From: Oleispira sp963851095
Lineage (GTDB): Bacteria > Pseudomonadota > Gammaproteobacteria > Pseudomonadales > Oceanobacteraceae
Length of the DNA: 64,000 nucleotides
Reading direction: 5' to 3'
Assembly (NCBI GenBank): GCA_963851095.1
Contig: CAWKOX010000007.1
Coordinates: 62,001 to 126,000, forward strand
In this document: positions 26,101-34,294 of the stretch, piece by piece
How the letters are laid out: every line of letters begins with the position of its first letter
Numbering within the stretch: the stretch's first letter is position 1
The notes under the pieces: model-generated
Told to the model about the DNA's origin: nothing
The model's input: only the letters and a program-made list of their open reading frames with translations
Database searches by the model: none
Program-made: the position numbers and the translations under genes

Positions 26101-26925
26101 TGCGCTAAGTGGATTGAAGCAATTTTCAATGGGTGCTCCTGAAATCATATCCAATAACTGGCGCATTTCAAATGAAGCATGACTGAGTTTGGACTGTATA
26201 TTAGTACTGGCAACTTTCGCTTGTAGCCAGTCCTCAAAATCGTCTTCTTGAACGAGTGATAATTTTTGATCAGAGGCACTCTTTTGTGGGTCTTTATCAG
26301 TGGAAATCTGGGGTAGCTGATCAAGCCAGCGTGACAACTGTTCTGCTATGGAATTAATAAAGCTCGCTTGAATCTGAGAGCTGCGCTTAGTGATATTGCT
26401 TTCAGCGCTGTAGATCGCTTGCTGTTCGCTATTATTCGGCGCGGCACTGGCCAGTTTAAACAGTTCATCTAAAAAGTCAGAGTGCCATTGTTTAATAATG
26501 GATTGAGAGCTTTCTTTGATACGCTGCTGAAACAGCTTTGAATAACGGTCTTGGTCTTCTCTTGAAAGGGAGGCGTGATCTCGATTTCCCTGATTAATAC
26601 TGCGCAATTTTAGAAACGTGTCTTGGGCGGGATTATTCAGTTCTAAGCCTGCGCTGCATCCATCTTGATACAAACAACTCGCTGATATGTTGAGTTCAGA
26701 ATTATCTAAGGTCGCCTGCAGTTGAAGTGCTTCACCGCTTTGTAATTGCAGATCACAGTCACTATGCCAATAAATTCTCAAGCCATCTTGTGAGAAATCG
26801 GCAATGTAACACGCAAGAGAAGAGCCATCAGATGTTACTAATGTTGCTTCAACATGGCTTTCAAATCTGGGGTGCGCGCGCTTTTCCATTTTGCCTAATC
26901 CAGTATTGTTAAGGATCGAATCCAT
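23146..26925 (-). CDS. PilZ-DUF1631-GGDEF-EAL protein with degenerate catalytic motifs
   Basis: 1259 residues from ATG 26925. Order: PilZ (about 13-100, KRAHPRFESHVEATLV and DFSQDGLRIYW), a long helical DUF1631-like region (about 130-800, with LSLVQEDDFEDWLQAKVAS and FNPLSAHIITEAFRAAIEPL), GGDEF (about 845-1005) and EAL (about 1015-1255). The GGDEF signature reads GSNEF and the EAL signature reads EVI; in the EAL domain the usual DDFG is SDFG. Both domains therefore look inactive as cyclase and phosphodiesterase and may sense c-di-GMP, as FimX does. PilZ retains RxxxR (RAHPR) and the DxSxxG (DFSQDG) binding motif. Monocistronic, divergent from the rhodanese gene. A role in c-di-GMP-controlled surface behaviour is inferred. 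Confidence 0.88.
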   Translation of the reverse strand: MDSILNNTGLGKMEKRAHPRFESHVEATLVTSDGSSLACYIADFSQDGLRIYWHSDCDLQLQSGEALQLQATLDNSELNISASCLYQDGCSAGLELNNPAQDTFLKLRSINQGNRDHASLSREDQDRYSKLFQQRIKESSQSIIKQWHSDFLDELFKLASAAPNNSEQQAIYSAESNITKRSSQIQASFINSIAEQLSRWLDQLPQISTDKDPQKSASDQKLSLVQEDDFEDWLQAKVASTNIQSKLSHASFEMRQLLDMISGAPIENCFNPLSAHIITEAFRAAIEPLPIEKNIRRIAFEVFQLVASQQLQLAYQSFIKQVDIPLVFRNRPRTNAPQAPTSPPNITDNTVDGTEPQVLPTSAAQTDLSCGSYQAPETSGTMNEFRQHQSEAQQAYSNIQSLLAMRQQRYSANTPNHNAQQALPSADHQQVQSALQQIWQGSETHLGTVRQNLEQALASKEMGLSGTDREAIDTLEHVTQNIVESDKTSAFIKPLIAQLEQPLSMMMLRDPSMMFNPTHPGRIALNSMSKLGRMTTTGQDIISDQLHQLVKNIDSSSSPELLEEQLQYLQSGIDTLLVEAERRAKMNADRVAQAAEGEFKVEQARQTITRLISKDTSGKTLPTSVMEWLEQGWKPLLTLIFLRESSESKRFRGAVKLYRQVLSLFGPTNAGRKELLERFHQLTKLMHHELDQLNGEQPEHCRWHNEINLAAEQHLETGSIKEVIDVPTTAIEESPALEGKGVRRALNLQVGDWLLLVETDLNVSVVWMAEDGSRFACVNHAGMKVVDFTLERLADALDDGSVKRLYEQEESAVDESLDALVQQIYNELSAQANTDALTKINTRQFFMRHLKEEAARSHRSNLTHTLCMIDIDQFKLINNEYGVEGGDECLKAIAKVLLKKATSPINCARMGSNEFAILFQNAELHEGEEQAKALKNEIEELDIFSNSHKFRIHLSMGVSELSYQINDEIDLVSFAESACLLAKQKGGSRVYRYVEDDNARMKRDEFMSWANKLNQALETDQLQILCLPVNTIQETEKSLSMYEVIISIEDEKGTQIPPLEYLQAAEHYSRMYLIDRWTLEQLIKWMSENPDEVIKIDQFMMKLSGYSMNDDSLLAFIFDQAREHNIPVEKFCFELNETSAIQNIEDAADFMHEMRSLGCEFTLSDFGTGQSSFEYLKRLPVNYVKIDHTFIKELVTSSADYAMVKSIHEIAHFMAKKTIAEQVNDEETLNILRSIGIDLAMSSEVSDAIPLVKLANFIS

Positions 26926-27142
26926 CAATTGAGTATATGCTTGATTTTATAAACTGTGAAAAATAAGTAGTGACATTAATCGCATAAAACCGTGTTAGCT
27001 TAGTAGAAAAAGTTACTCATATTATTGTGTCATAGATCATTCGATTATAATGTAAAATATCATAATGAACGCGGCGGTATTATGACTTAACGGCAGAAGC
27101 TTGCTATGCTTCTAAATAACCCACTAGTTATATAGGCAGTAT

Positions 27143-27529
27143 ATGAGCAATTCAGTGAAAACCCGAGATGATTTATTAAGTGAAGCCCGTGCTGAAATTA
27201 ATGTAGTAGACGCAGAGCGAGCTGAGGCATTAATTGCCCTAAAAGCGTTAATTCTAGATGTTCGTGAACCTGCTGAATTCCAGCTTGGGCATTTACCAGG
27301 CGCTACAAGTATTCCAAGAGGAGTCTTAGAGTTTAAAGTAGGGGATCATCCAGACCTGTGTGATCCACAGCGTGCTATTTTAATTTATTGCAAAAATGGT
27401 GGTCGTAGTACTCTAGCAGCTTATACGTTAAAGCAAATGGGATTTACTCACGTTGAGATGTTAATAGGAGGTTTTGATGGCTGGACTGGGGATGTACATC
27501 TAGTAGAAGTCGATCCTAGTATTTATTAA
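27143..27529 (+). CDS. Rhodanese-domain protein
   Basis: 128 residues, a single rhodanese domain with the conserved DVREPAEFQLGHLPGA-x-x-IPRG block and the active-site loop CKNGGRS, whose Cys carries persulfide. It probably transfers sulfur or handles sulfide/cyanide; the partner is unknown. A TATAAT at 27046-27051 in the 214-bp divergent upstream region may be its promoter. No signal peptide, so cytoplasmic. Confidence 0.88.
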   Translation: MSNSVKTRDDLLSEARAEINVVDAERAEALIALKALILDVREPAEFQLGHLPGATSIPRGVLEFKVGDHPDLCDPQRAILIYCKNGGRSTLAAYTLKQMGFTHVEMLIGGFDGWTGDVHLVEVDPSIY

Positions 27530-27637
27530 TACTTCCTAACTAGGTGTGAACTTGTGCCATTATTACTTTTTATCTTCGGTATAAGTACAGACGCTAGCAG
27601 ATAGGCTAAAGTAATAATTATCATCAAGGAGCGAGTT

Positions 27638-27913
27638 ATGGCAATTGTAAATCACATAAGTAATTATTATGAGCTGGTTGTCTCAGAAGAAATACGTGCA
27701 CAGCTTGCTTCTCGAGTGAAGCCACCCGCTATGGATTTTATGGCTGATGTAGCCTGTGTTGCGCTCAATAGGTTACCGCCTAAGTATTTTCGCTATGAGG
27801 TGGATATGGCGTTCTATATGTCACCGAATGAATTATTTGAGGTGAAACAACGAGTTTCGCAAGTCGTCACCGAGGCCATTGCGTTTGTTGAGAAGCATTC
27901 ACGCTTAGATTAA
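27638..27913 (+). CDS. ComFB-domain protein
   Basis: 91 residues starting at ATG 27638 after AAGGAGCGAG. Sequence features are YYELVVSEEIRAQ, D(F)MADVACVALNRLPPKYFR and a helix VKQRVSQVVTEAIAFV, as in late-competence ComFB domains. Members of this family have been reported as cyclic dinucleotide receptors in cyanobacteria. Its position one gene away from a large c-di-GMP-type protein supports a signalling role, but this is inference. Confidence 0.82.
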   Translation: MAIVNHISNYYELVVSEEIRAQLASRVKPPAMDFMADVACVALNRLPPKYFRYEVDMAFYMSPNELFEVKQRVSQVVTEAIAFVEKHSRLD

Positions 27914-28048
27914 TAACTATCCTGACAGGTGTTTAGGTCGGTTTAGATAAGTGTTTAGAAAAGGTAAAGAAATCGTGTGTCAGTCGAGAATCCTTGCAAA
28001 ATTTGAGATTCCTTATTTAATGCGAGTAATAAAAAAAGGAAGTATTAA

Positions 28049-28738
28049 ATGAAGATTCTTTTAGTCGACGATGATCAAGAGCTGTGCGAGTTGCTCGCGC
28101 GTTACCTTGTACGCGAAGGTATTGAGGTTGATCAGGTGCATACTGGCCCAGAAGGTCTCAAGCAAGGATTAGCCAAATCGTATGATGCGATGATTCTAGA
28201 TATTATGTTGCCAAACATGAGTGGTTTAGATGTGTTAACCGAATTGCGTAAAAGCAGTCAACTTCCTGTAGTGATGTTGACCGCAAAAGGCGATGAGATG
28301 GATCGTATTGTCGGGCTAGAAATTGGGGCCGATGATTATCTACCTAAACCGTGTAATCCACGAGAGCTGCTGGCGCGTTTACGTGCGGTTTTGCGTCGGA
28401 CTAAAACAGACGATAAAGCTAAAACCAATGGCGTGATTGAAATTGATGAGCTGGTGATTGATCATAGCCAGCATCAAGTATTAAAAAATGATGAAGCCTT
28501 AGAGCTAACCGTCACTGAGTATAATATTCTTAATACGCTAGTGTCTCATTTAGGCAAAGTGGTAGAGAAGAATCAGCTAGCAGAAGAAGCGATGTCGCGA
28601 TCGTTAACCTTATTTGATCGCAGTCTAGACATGCACTTAAGCAACTTACGCAAAAAATTAGGCAGTCATGATGACGGTAAAGCCCGTATAAAGACCATTC
28701 GTGGTGTTGGCTATATGTATATTTCAGCCGATGCATAA
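28049..28738 (+). CDS. cpxR: Response regulator CpxR (OmpR family)
   Basis: 229 residues: receiver domain (MKILLVDDDQELCELLARYL; phospho-Asp in MILDIMLPNMSGLD; Thr in VVMLTAKGD; Lys in DDYLPKPCNPREL) and a winged-helix C-terminal domain ending IKTIRGVGYMYI. The GLEIGADDYLPKPC segment is close to CpxR of enterics. With CpxA it controls the envelope-stress response. Spacing to cpxA is 55 bp. ATG 28049 follows AAAGGAAG. Confidence 0.88.
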   Translation: MKILLVDDDQELCELLARYLVREGIEVDQVHTGPEGLKQGLAKSYDAMILDIMLPNMSGLDVLTELRKSSQLPVVMLTAKGDEMDRIVGLEIGADDYLPKPCNPRELLARLRAVLRRTKTDDKAKTNGVIEIDELVIDHSQHQVLKNDEALELTVTEYNILNTLVSHLGKVVEKNQLAEEAMSRSLTLFDRSLDMHLSNLRKKLGSHDDGKARIKTIRGVGYMYISADA

Positions 28739-28793
28739 TGGTTATTATTGAATACGGCCTTTAAATTAATATGACTCGTAAGTTGATCGTGTA

Positions 28794-30170
28794 ATGCGCG
28801 GACTGTATTGGAAAATCTATTTTGCATTCGTCTTAACCAGTGTTCTTGCAACATTGGTTACTTTGGCTTATGCAGTGTTCTATCGGCAGTTATCGAACGA
28901 AACCAATAATATCATTGCACCAACAGAGGGCTATATTTCTTCGGCCCAGCTTATGTTGCAGCGCGGGGGTGAACCTTTATTGATTGAGTGGTTGATCACG
29001 TTTGAACAACACCCGAGTGTCAACGCCTATGTGTTTGATCGAAAAGGTATCAGTATTTCGGGTGGGCAAGTCCCCAAATCCGTTTCTGACTACGCCTTCT
29101 CCGCGAGTCAATATCACGTCAAAGTACAACCTTTGAACCGTAGTGAAATCTTAGTGAAAGCGCCACTTGCATCCGACCAAGGTGTGTATTTATTGGTCGT
29201 CGAATTCCTCCACCCTTTCTCTGTACTTGATGTGAAAAGCTATATCGCCTTAGGGTTGTCAGTTGCGATTCTCTTCTTTGGTTTTGTTGGGTTTATATTG
29301 TCCAGCTATTTAGCACGCCCCATGCGTCGATTACAAAAAACCGTAATGGCCATTTCTGGCGGTGATTTAACCGCTCGATCAGGTGAGAAATTACGTCATC
29401 GACGTGATGAAATTGGCGATCTAAGCCGAGAATTCGATGTTATGGCCGATAGGCTGCAAGCCCTTTTATCAGATCAAAAAGGACTGTTGCGTGATATTTC
29501 CCATGAACTACGCTCGCCATTAGCACGACTGCAAATAGCGACCGAGTTAGCCCGCTTAGACGCAAGTAATGAGGTGATAGAATACTTAGACAGAATTGAA
29601 TTAGAAACTGGGCGAGTAAACGATTTGATTGCCGACATCTTGCTCTTGGCCAAACTGGAAGTAGAGCGGCATCCAGAACAGTGGCAGCTAATTGATTTAG
29701 TAACGATAGTGAGTCAAATTGTTAAAGATGCGCATTTTGAGCAACAAGCTCAGGTTATCGAGCTTAATAACCCTAAAACTGCTTGTTTGGTCATGGCCGA
29801 CGCGAAATTATTAAGCTCCGCTTTTGAGAATCTAATACGTAATGCGTTATTGCATACCTTTGATAATACAAAAGTAGAAATCACTATTAAAGCAATCGAC
29901 AGTGATTTTGCCATTATCGTTAGAGACCATGGTCCTGGGGTTGCTGAAGAGCATATCGAACATTTAACCCAACCATTTTATCGCGCCGAACATGCTAGAG
30001 AACGCACCAGGCAAAATATGCAGCAACAGCAAAGTGGCGGCAGAGGCTATGGATTGGGAATGGCGATTGCGCATCGAGTCGTACGAAGCCACGATGGACA
30101 TATGGCTATACGTAATCATCCGGAGGGTGGTTTAGAAATTTGCTGTTATCTTAATCGTTACTATAATTGA
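28794..30170 (+). CDS. cpxA: Sensor histidine kinase CpxA
   Basis: 458 residues. TM1 about 5-27 (YWKIYFAFVLTSVLATLVTL), a periplasmic sensor of about 125 residues, TM2 about 155-175 (LGLSVAILFFGFVGFILSSY), HAMP, HisKA with His in LLRDISHELRSPLARLQIA (the FRS/SHELRSPLARL form is typical of CpxA), and HATPase with N box LIRNALLHT and G boxes RDHGPGV and GYGLGMAIA. A Gln-rich insert RQNMQQQQSGGRG sits in the ATP lid. It senses envelope stress and phosphorylates CpxR. Confidence 0.87.
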   Translation: MRGLYWKIYFAFVLTSVLATLVTLAYAVFYRQLSNETNNIIAPTEGYISSAQLMLQRGGEPLLIEWLITFEQHPSVNAYVFDRKGISISGGQVPKSVSDYAFSASQYHVKVQPLNRSEILVKAPLASDQGVYLLVVEFLHPFSVLDVKSYIALGLSVAILFFGFVGFILSSYLARPMRRLQKTVMAISGGDLTARSGEKLRHRRDEIGDLSREFDVMADRLQALLSDQKGLLRDISHELRSPLARLQIATELARLDASNEVIEYLDRIELETGRVNDLIADILLLAKLEVERHPEQWQLIDLVTIVSQIVKDAHFEQQAQVIELNNPKTACLVMADAKLLSSAFENLIRNALLHTFDNTKVEITIKAIDSDFAIIVRDHGPGVAEEHIEHLTQPFYRAEHARERTRQNMQQQQSGGRGYGLGMAIAHRVVRSHDGHMAIRNHPEGGLEICCYLNRYYN

Positions 30171-30379
30171 CACACAGATAGAGCTTACACACGAATGTAG
30201 ACTTATACGCTCATTGACCGGAGGCTATTACTGGACATCAGTTAGATGGGCTAACGGTCACAATTTACCTTTTGATGACGTGACATTTAAACAATAATTA
30301 GTAAAATCACAAGACATACGCAATTTTTAAAATTCTCATCACGAGTTAGTAGCGTTGTTAAGTGGGGCTAAGCAAGTGC

Positions 30380-30406
30380 TTGCCAGATTAGAACGGATGC
30401 TATAAA
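30380..30406 (+). promoter_or_regulatory. Predicted extended -10 promoter of the small exported protein
   Basis: TTGCCA at 30380-30385, 15-bp spacer, TGC-TATAAA with the hexamer at 30401-30406. The TSS would fall near 30413, 18 bases before the ATG. It overlaps a small palindrome GCAAGTGCTTGC just upstream. Predicted by eye. Confidence 0.45.
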
Positions 30407-30430
30407 TAAACATTTGAGTAATTATAATAC

Positions 30431-30733
30431 ATGCATAATTTATTAAGAGTTTTAGCGGGATTTTTCGTTATTTCTCTGGCCTCTGCAGATGTGGCCTTAA
30501 AGCCCATTACGGATTTGTCTGAGTTTTCAGGTGCACAAAGCGCTAATAAAATCACTTGGAACAATCAGCGCCCAGAGCAACAGCGTGCGTTAAACCAATT
30601 TTATAGTACGATGACACCTACCGCTTCTCCGCGACCTTCAATTGAACGCCAACAACATGTAAAACAGCTTCGCAGCATGACACCTCAGCAGCGACAGCAG
30701 ATGTTTCTTAATTATATCCAACAAAATCGTTAA
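30431..30733 (+). CDS. Small exported protein with Gln-rich tail
   Basis: 100 residues. An N-terminal signal peptide (LLRVLAGFFVISLASA) is followed by a soluble segment and a C-terminal stretch KQLRSMTPQQRQQMFLNYIQ that resembles the L-T-x-x-Q repeat of Spy/CpxP-type or DUF3106 proteins. It lies 260 bp after cpxA, as cpxP lies next to cpxRA in enterics, but I cannot claim it is CpxP: it is shorter and has just one such motif. No ribosome binding site is obvious. Confidence 0.6.
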   Translation: MHNLLRVLAGFFVISLASADVALKPITDLSEFSGAQSANKITWNNQRPEQQRALNQFYSTMTPTASPRPSIERQQHVKQLRSMTPQQRQQMFLNYIQQNR

Positions 30734-30865
30734 GCTTATTTAACTAAATGCCCTTCTTTTAACACGCCAAAAATAAAATCTACAATCTTCAAAATTCTGT
30801 TTGTTTCTAGCCTAAGAGATGAATAATCGGTAAAGTGACCGCTTTTTGAAATTCAAGAGGCTACT

Positions 30866-31903
30866 GTGAAAACAGCAATCACCGACCTATTAGGCATAGA
30901 AATGCCAATCATCTTGCCTGGCATGAGCTGGATTTCTACGCCTGAGCTAGTCGCAGCGGTTTCTAATGCGGGTGGTTTGGGTATTTTAGCCAGTGGCCCG
31001 TTAACACCCGATGAAACACGTGAAGCCATCGCTAAAATTCGTCAACTAACCGATAAGCCTTTTGGGATTGGTGTCACGCTCTTAATGCCAGGTGCAGAAG
31101 AGAATGCCTACATTGCCATTGAAGAAAAAGTACCGGTTATTAACTTTTCCCTAGGTAAGGGCGATAAGTTGATCGAGCGTGCCCATGCCTATGGTGCCAA
31201 GGTCATTGCGACTGTCGTTACAGAAAAGCATGCTTTATCGGCCCAAGCCAGTGGTGCAGATGCGCTAATGGTGACAGGGCATGAAGCCGCGGCTCATGGT
31301 GGTGATGTTACGTCTTTGGTATTGGTGCCTGCGATTAGCCAAGCGGTTAATATTCCTGTCATTGCGACCGGTGGTTTTGCTGATGCAAGAGGCTTGATGG
31401 CCGCTTTTTCATTAGGTGCCGAAGGCGTGGCGATGGGCTCACGATTGGCAACCAGTTCTGATAGTCCGCTTCATCAAAATATGAAAGACGCTGTGGTGAA
31501 AAAAACCGAGCAGGATACGATTTATTCGAAAAACTTTGATGGAATACATGCTCGTGTCATGCGCACTCCTGAGTCGATAAAAGCAACTAAAAAACCTATG
31601 AACTTTTTTGTGGCCTGTATTGAAGCAATGAAGGCTGCAGCGATTGTGAAGCAACCTATCTGGAAGATTCTTGTGGGCATGCTCGCGATGGTCGATAAAG
31701 TAAAATTGCTGGCGTATTTTGGTGCTGCTGTTCCTCGTTTAAAAGCGGCGACGGTTGATGGTGATTATAAGAAGGGAGTTCAATTTATTGGTCAAACACA
31801 AGGTTTGATTAACGATCAACCGAGTGTGCAGCAAATTTTTGATAAGATTCGCCAAGATGCCGAGCAGGTACATGATAAAAACGCTCAGCATCTAGGTCGT
31901 TAA
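30866..31903 (+). CDS. Nitronate monooxygenase-like FMN enzyme (2-nitropropane dioxygenase family)
   Basis: 345 residues starting at GTG 30866 after AAGAGG. A TIM barrel binding FMN: ITDLLGIEMPIILPGMSW at the start, SNAGGLGILASG, VTGHEAAAHGGDV carrying the His assigned to catalysis in this family, and VIATGGFADARGLMAAFSLG with the FMN phosphate loop, then GAEGVAMGSRL. It would oxidise alkyl nitronates or act as an enoyl reductase-like flavoprotein; some family members belong to fatty-acid metabolism (FabK-like). Terminator directly downstream, so monocistronic. Confidence 0.85.
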   Translation: MKTAITDLLGIEMPIILPGMSWISTPELVAAVSNAGGLGILASGPLTPDETREAIAKIRQLTDKPFGIGVTLLMPGAEENAYIAIEEKVPVINFSLGKGDKLIERAHAYGAKVIATVVTEKHALSAQASGADALMVTGHEAAAHGGDVTSLVLVPAISQAVNIPVIATGGFADARGLMAAFSLGAEGVAMGSRLATSSDSPLHQNMKDAVVKKTEQDTIYSKNFDGIHARVMRTPESIKATKKPMNFFVACIEAMKAAAIVKQPIWKILVGMLAMVDKVKLLAYFGAAVPRLKAATVDGDYKKGVQFIGQTQGLINDQPSVQQIFDKIRQDAEQVHDKNAQHLGR

Positions 31904-31947
31904 GATCTAGCGTTTACTGAGAATTTAGTACTGAGAATCTAACAGAG

Positions 31948-31982
31948 AAAATGCGCCTAATTAATAAATAGGCGTATTTTGT
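31948..31982. terminator. Intrinsic terminator after the nitronate monooxygenase-like gene
   Basis: AAAATGCGCCTA (31948-31959) pairs with TAGGCGTATTTT (31969-31980) with one G.T wobble and a 9-base loop. A-rich and T-rich flanks make it usable in both directions. Confidence 0.82.
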
Positions 31983-32167
31983 ATATATAATAACCACAAC
32001 TAATGCATTGGAACTAATGTGCTCCGAGACCCTTTAGTGTCGTATTAAGTCTAAATTATGAGTTTTTAACCGAACAAATGTATAAATGTCGCAATCAAAG
32101 CTCGTAAAAATCACCTCATTCAACTAGGTTTTAGGTACCTAATAATAAATACAAATGAGGCACTTCC

Positions 32168-33124
32168 ATGAAGCAACTCGCTTTAATGAAACATCTAAGT
32201 TTAGCTTTATTCTCAGTCCTAATGTTTTTCTCTGCATCAAGTCAGGCTTGGTGGTGGGATAAACCTTCTACCTATACTAAAACTAAATACCCAATTGTAT
32301 TAACCCACGGCTTATATGGTTTTGACAGCTTGCTGGGTATTAAATATTGGCACAAAGTTCCAGAAACGTTACGTGCCGATGGTGCCGAAGTGTATTTGAC
32401 CACGGTTTCTAACTCCAACTCTCCTGAGGTTCGTGGTGAGCAGCTGATTCCTCAGATCGAACGAATTTTAGCCATTAGTGGTGCTAAAAAAGTTAATTTA
32501 ATTGGTCACAGCCATGGTGGTCCAACAATACGCTATGTTGCTTCAGTCAGACCTGATCTAGTGGCTTCTGTAACGTCTATTGCTGGTGTTAATAAAGGAA
32601 CGCCTGTTGCTGATACGCTGGCTGATTGGTCTAACCAGTCTGGTTTTATGGCGGGTGTGATTGAAACTCTAGGTAATGCCCTTGCCGGTGTGATTGATCT
32701 TCTTTCAGGCGGTGATTATGACCAAGACATTATGGCGTCTTTAGCCTCTATGACGACCGAAAAAACAACTGCATTTAACCAAAGACACCCAGGTGGAATT
32801 CCAACCAGTGCTTGTGGTGAAGGCGCGTATGTTGATAACGGCATTCGTTATTATTCTTGGAGTGGTGCTAAGCCATCGACTAATATCTTTGATCCATTAG
32901 ATTTAATCACTGCAACAACATCACTGTTTTTCCCAGCAGGTGTTAAAAATGACGGCTTAGTAGGAAGCTGCAGCAGCCACCTAGGCATGGTTATTCGTGA
33001 TGACTTTAAAATGAATCATTTAGATGAAGTGAATATGCTTCTAGGCATTCATCATTTATTCTCGACAGACCCATTGACGGTTTTTCGTAGCCACGCAAAC
33101 CGCTTAAAGAATGCAGGTCTATAG
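32168..33124 (+). CDS. lipA: Secreted triacylglycerol lipase (foldase-dependent, family I)
   Basis: 318 residues. A signal peptide (LSLALFSVLMFFSASSQAWW) precedes the mature enzyme. Features of Pseudomonas-type family I lipases: oxyanion region YPIVLTHGLYGFD, nucleophile elbow NLIGHSHGG with the catalytic Ser, YYSWSGA, DGLVGSCSSHLG with the catalytic Asp, and DEVNMLLGI near the C-terminus with His in MNHLDEVN. Two Cys (ACGEG and GSCSS) fit the conserved disulfide. It is secreted through the type II system after folding in the periplasm. The foldase gene follows directly. Confidence 0.93.
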   Translation: MKQLALMKHLSLALFSVLMFFSASSQAWWWDKPSTYTKTKYPIVLTHGLYGFDSLLGIKYWHKVPETLRADGAEVYLTTVSNSNSPEVRGEQLIPQIERILAISGAKKVNLIGHSHGGPTIRYVASVRPDLVASVTSIAGVNKGTPVADTLADWSNQSGFMAGVIETLGNALAGVIDLLSGGDYDQDIMASLASMTTEKTTAFNQRHPGGIPTSACGEGAYVDNGIRYYSWSGAKPSTNIFDPLDLITATTSLFFPAGVKNDGLVGSCSSHLGMVIRDDFKMNHLDEVNMLLGIHHLFSTDPLTVFRSHANRLKNAGL

Positions 33125-33189
33125 ATGTCCTTTTAAAATGACCTATCAACAGTCCCTTTAAAACGGTCTATATCAGAAGACGTTATTTA

Positions 33190-33237
33190 AGCAGTGTATT
33201 TCATGATGAAACGTATCTCATTATGAAATACGCTGTT
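33190..33237 (+). terminator. Long hairpin between lipase and foldase genes
   Basis: AGCAGTGTATTTCAT (33190-33204) pairs with ATGAAATACGCTGTT (33223-33237) as 15 bp with wobbles, followed by TATTCGTT. It ends 15 bases before the foldase ATG, so it may act as a partial terminator or mRNA stabiliser that sets the lipase:foldase ratio. T-run is poor. Confidence 0.6.
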
Positions 33238-33251
33238 TATTCGTTATTACA

Positions 33252-34289
33252 ATGAAAGGCTTATCCGTGTTATTCGAAAAGAAAACTCTTGTTACCCTCT
33301 CAATCGTTTCAATACTCTCATGGGTCGTTATTCAAAACTTTAGTGGCTTGCCTAGCGAAATAGAACATTCGACGACAACCAATCAGTACACTGCAAACAA
33401 TCATGAAACATCGAATTCAGGTTCGGATGACCCCGCTGATACAGGTACCCCAGATAGCATCCTAGAATTAAGCATGTTTAAGTTGGCTTCTGTCGACGGA
33501 GCATTAAGAGCCGATGATGATGGCGAACTCATTGTTGATCGAAAGCTAAGGCAATGGATTGATTTTCATTTGTCGGCGATGGGGGAGTTATCTTTAGACC
33601 ATATCAAAATATTAATGAATCAAAAGATCGACTTGCTACCCAGGCCAGCGCGTCAGCAAGCCCAAGAACTGTTAGCCAGCTATTTATCGTACAAAGAGGC
33701 GTTGGCGAGTTATGACAATGAATTTCAGCAAATAGGGCCAACCGACCATCTCGACAATTTACAACAGCGCCATAGTTGGCAAAAAAGACTTCGCCGAGAA
33801 GCGTTATCCCCCGAGACTGTAGAAGCCTTTTGGCAGCTAGACGAATTAGTTGACGATTATGCCCTAGAAGAATTGGTCATTACTAACAGTGATATAAGTG
33901 ATGAAGAAAAAGCTTACCAGCTGGAAAAAATGGAAGAGGCGCTGCCGGAAGCGCTAAAAAGTTTTCGACGCGATTTGTATATTGCCAGTAACCTAGAAGA
34001 GCAAGTCGTTAAGTCTCGTGAGGAAGGGGAAAGCGATGAGTCGATTCGACAGTTACGCATTGAGCAAGTAGGTATCGAGGCGACTGAACGTCTAGAAGCC
34101 TTAGAAGTTAAGCAAAATGAATGGCAGAAGCGCCTACTTGCGTATGATCGCGAAGTAAAAACTGTAAACTCAATAGAAGGGCTAACTGAGCAAGATAAGC
34201 AGGCCAGAATTAAGACCTACCAAGAAAGTAACTTTAATGAAAAAGAGCAGCTGCGCCTTGAAACGGCAATGAGCTTGCTGCAAGAATAA
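33252..34289 (+). CDS. lif: Lipase-specific foldase (Lif, lipase secretion chaperone)
   Basis: 345 residues. A single N-terminal membrane helix (TLVTLSIVSILSWVVIQ) anchors it in the inner membrane; a Ser/Thr/Asp-rich linker follows, then the helical chaperone domain. The Lif signature is readable in DGALRADDDGELIVDRKLRQWIDFH cut as DGALRADDDGEL and RQWIDFHLSAMGE, equal to the R-x1-2-F-D-Y/F motif region. The second mini-domain includes GIEATERLEALE. It folds the neighbouring lipase in the periplasm. Start: ATG 33252 has no ribosome binding site, whereas GTG 33267 lies 7 bases after AAAGG and is perhaps the real start. Confidence 0.9.
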   Translation: MKGLSVLFEKKTLVTLSIVSILSWVVIQNFSGLPSEIEHSTTTNQYTANNHETSNSGSDDPADTGTPDSILELSMFKLASVDGALRADDDGELIVDRKLRQWIDFHLSAMGELSLDHIKILMNQKIDLLPRPARQQAQELLASYLSYKEALASYDNEFQQIGPTDHLDNLQQRHSWQKRLRREALSPETVEAFWQLDELVDDYALEELVITNSDISDEEKAYQLEKMEEALPEALKSFRRDLYIASNLEEQVVKSREEGESDESIRQLRIEQVGIEATERLEALEVKQNEWQKRLLAYDREVKTVNSIEGLTEQDKQARIKTYQESNFNEKEQLRLETAMSLLQE

Positions 34290-34294
34290 TAAGG

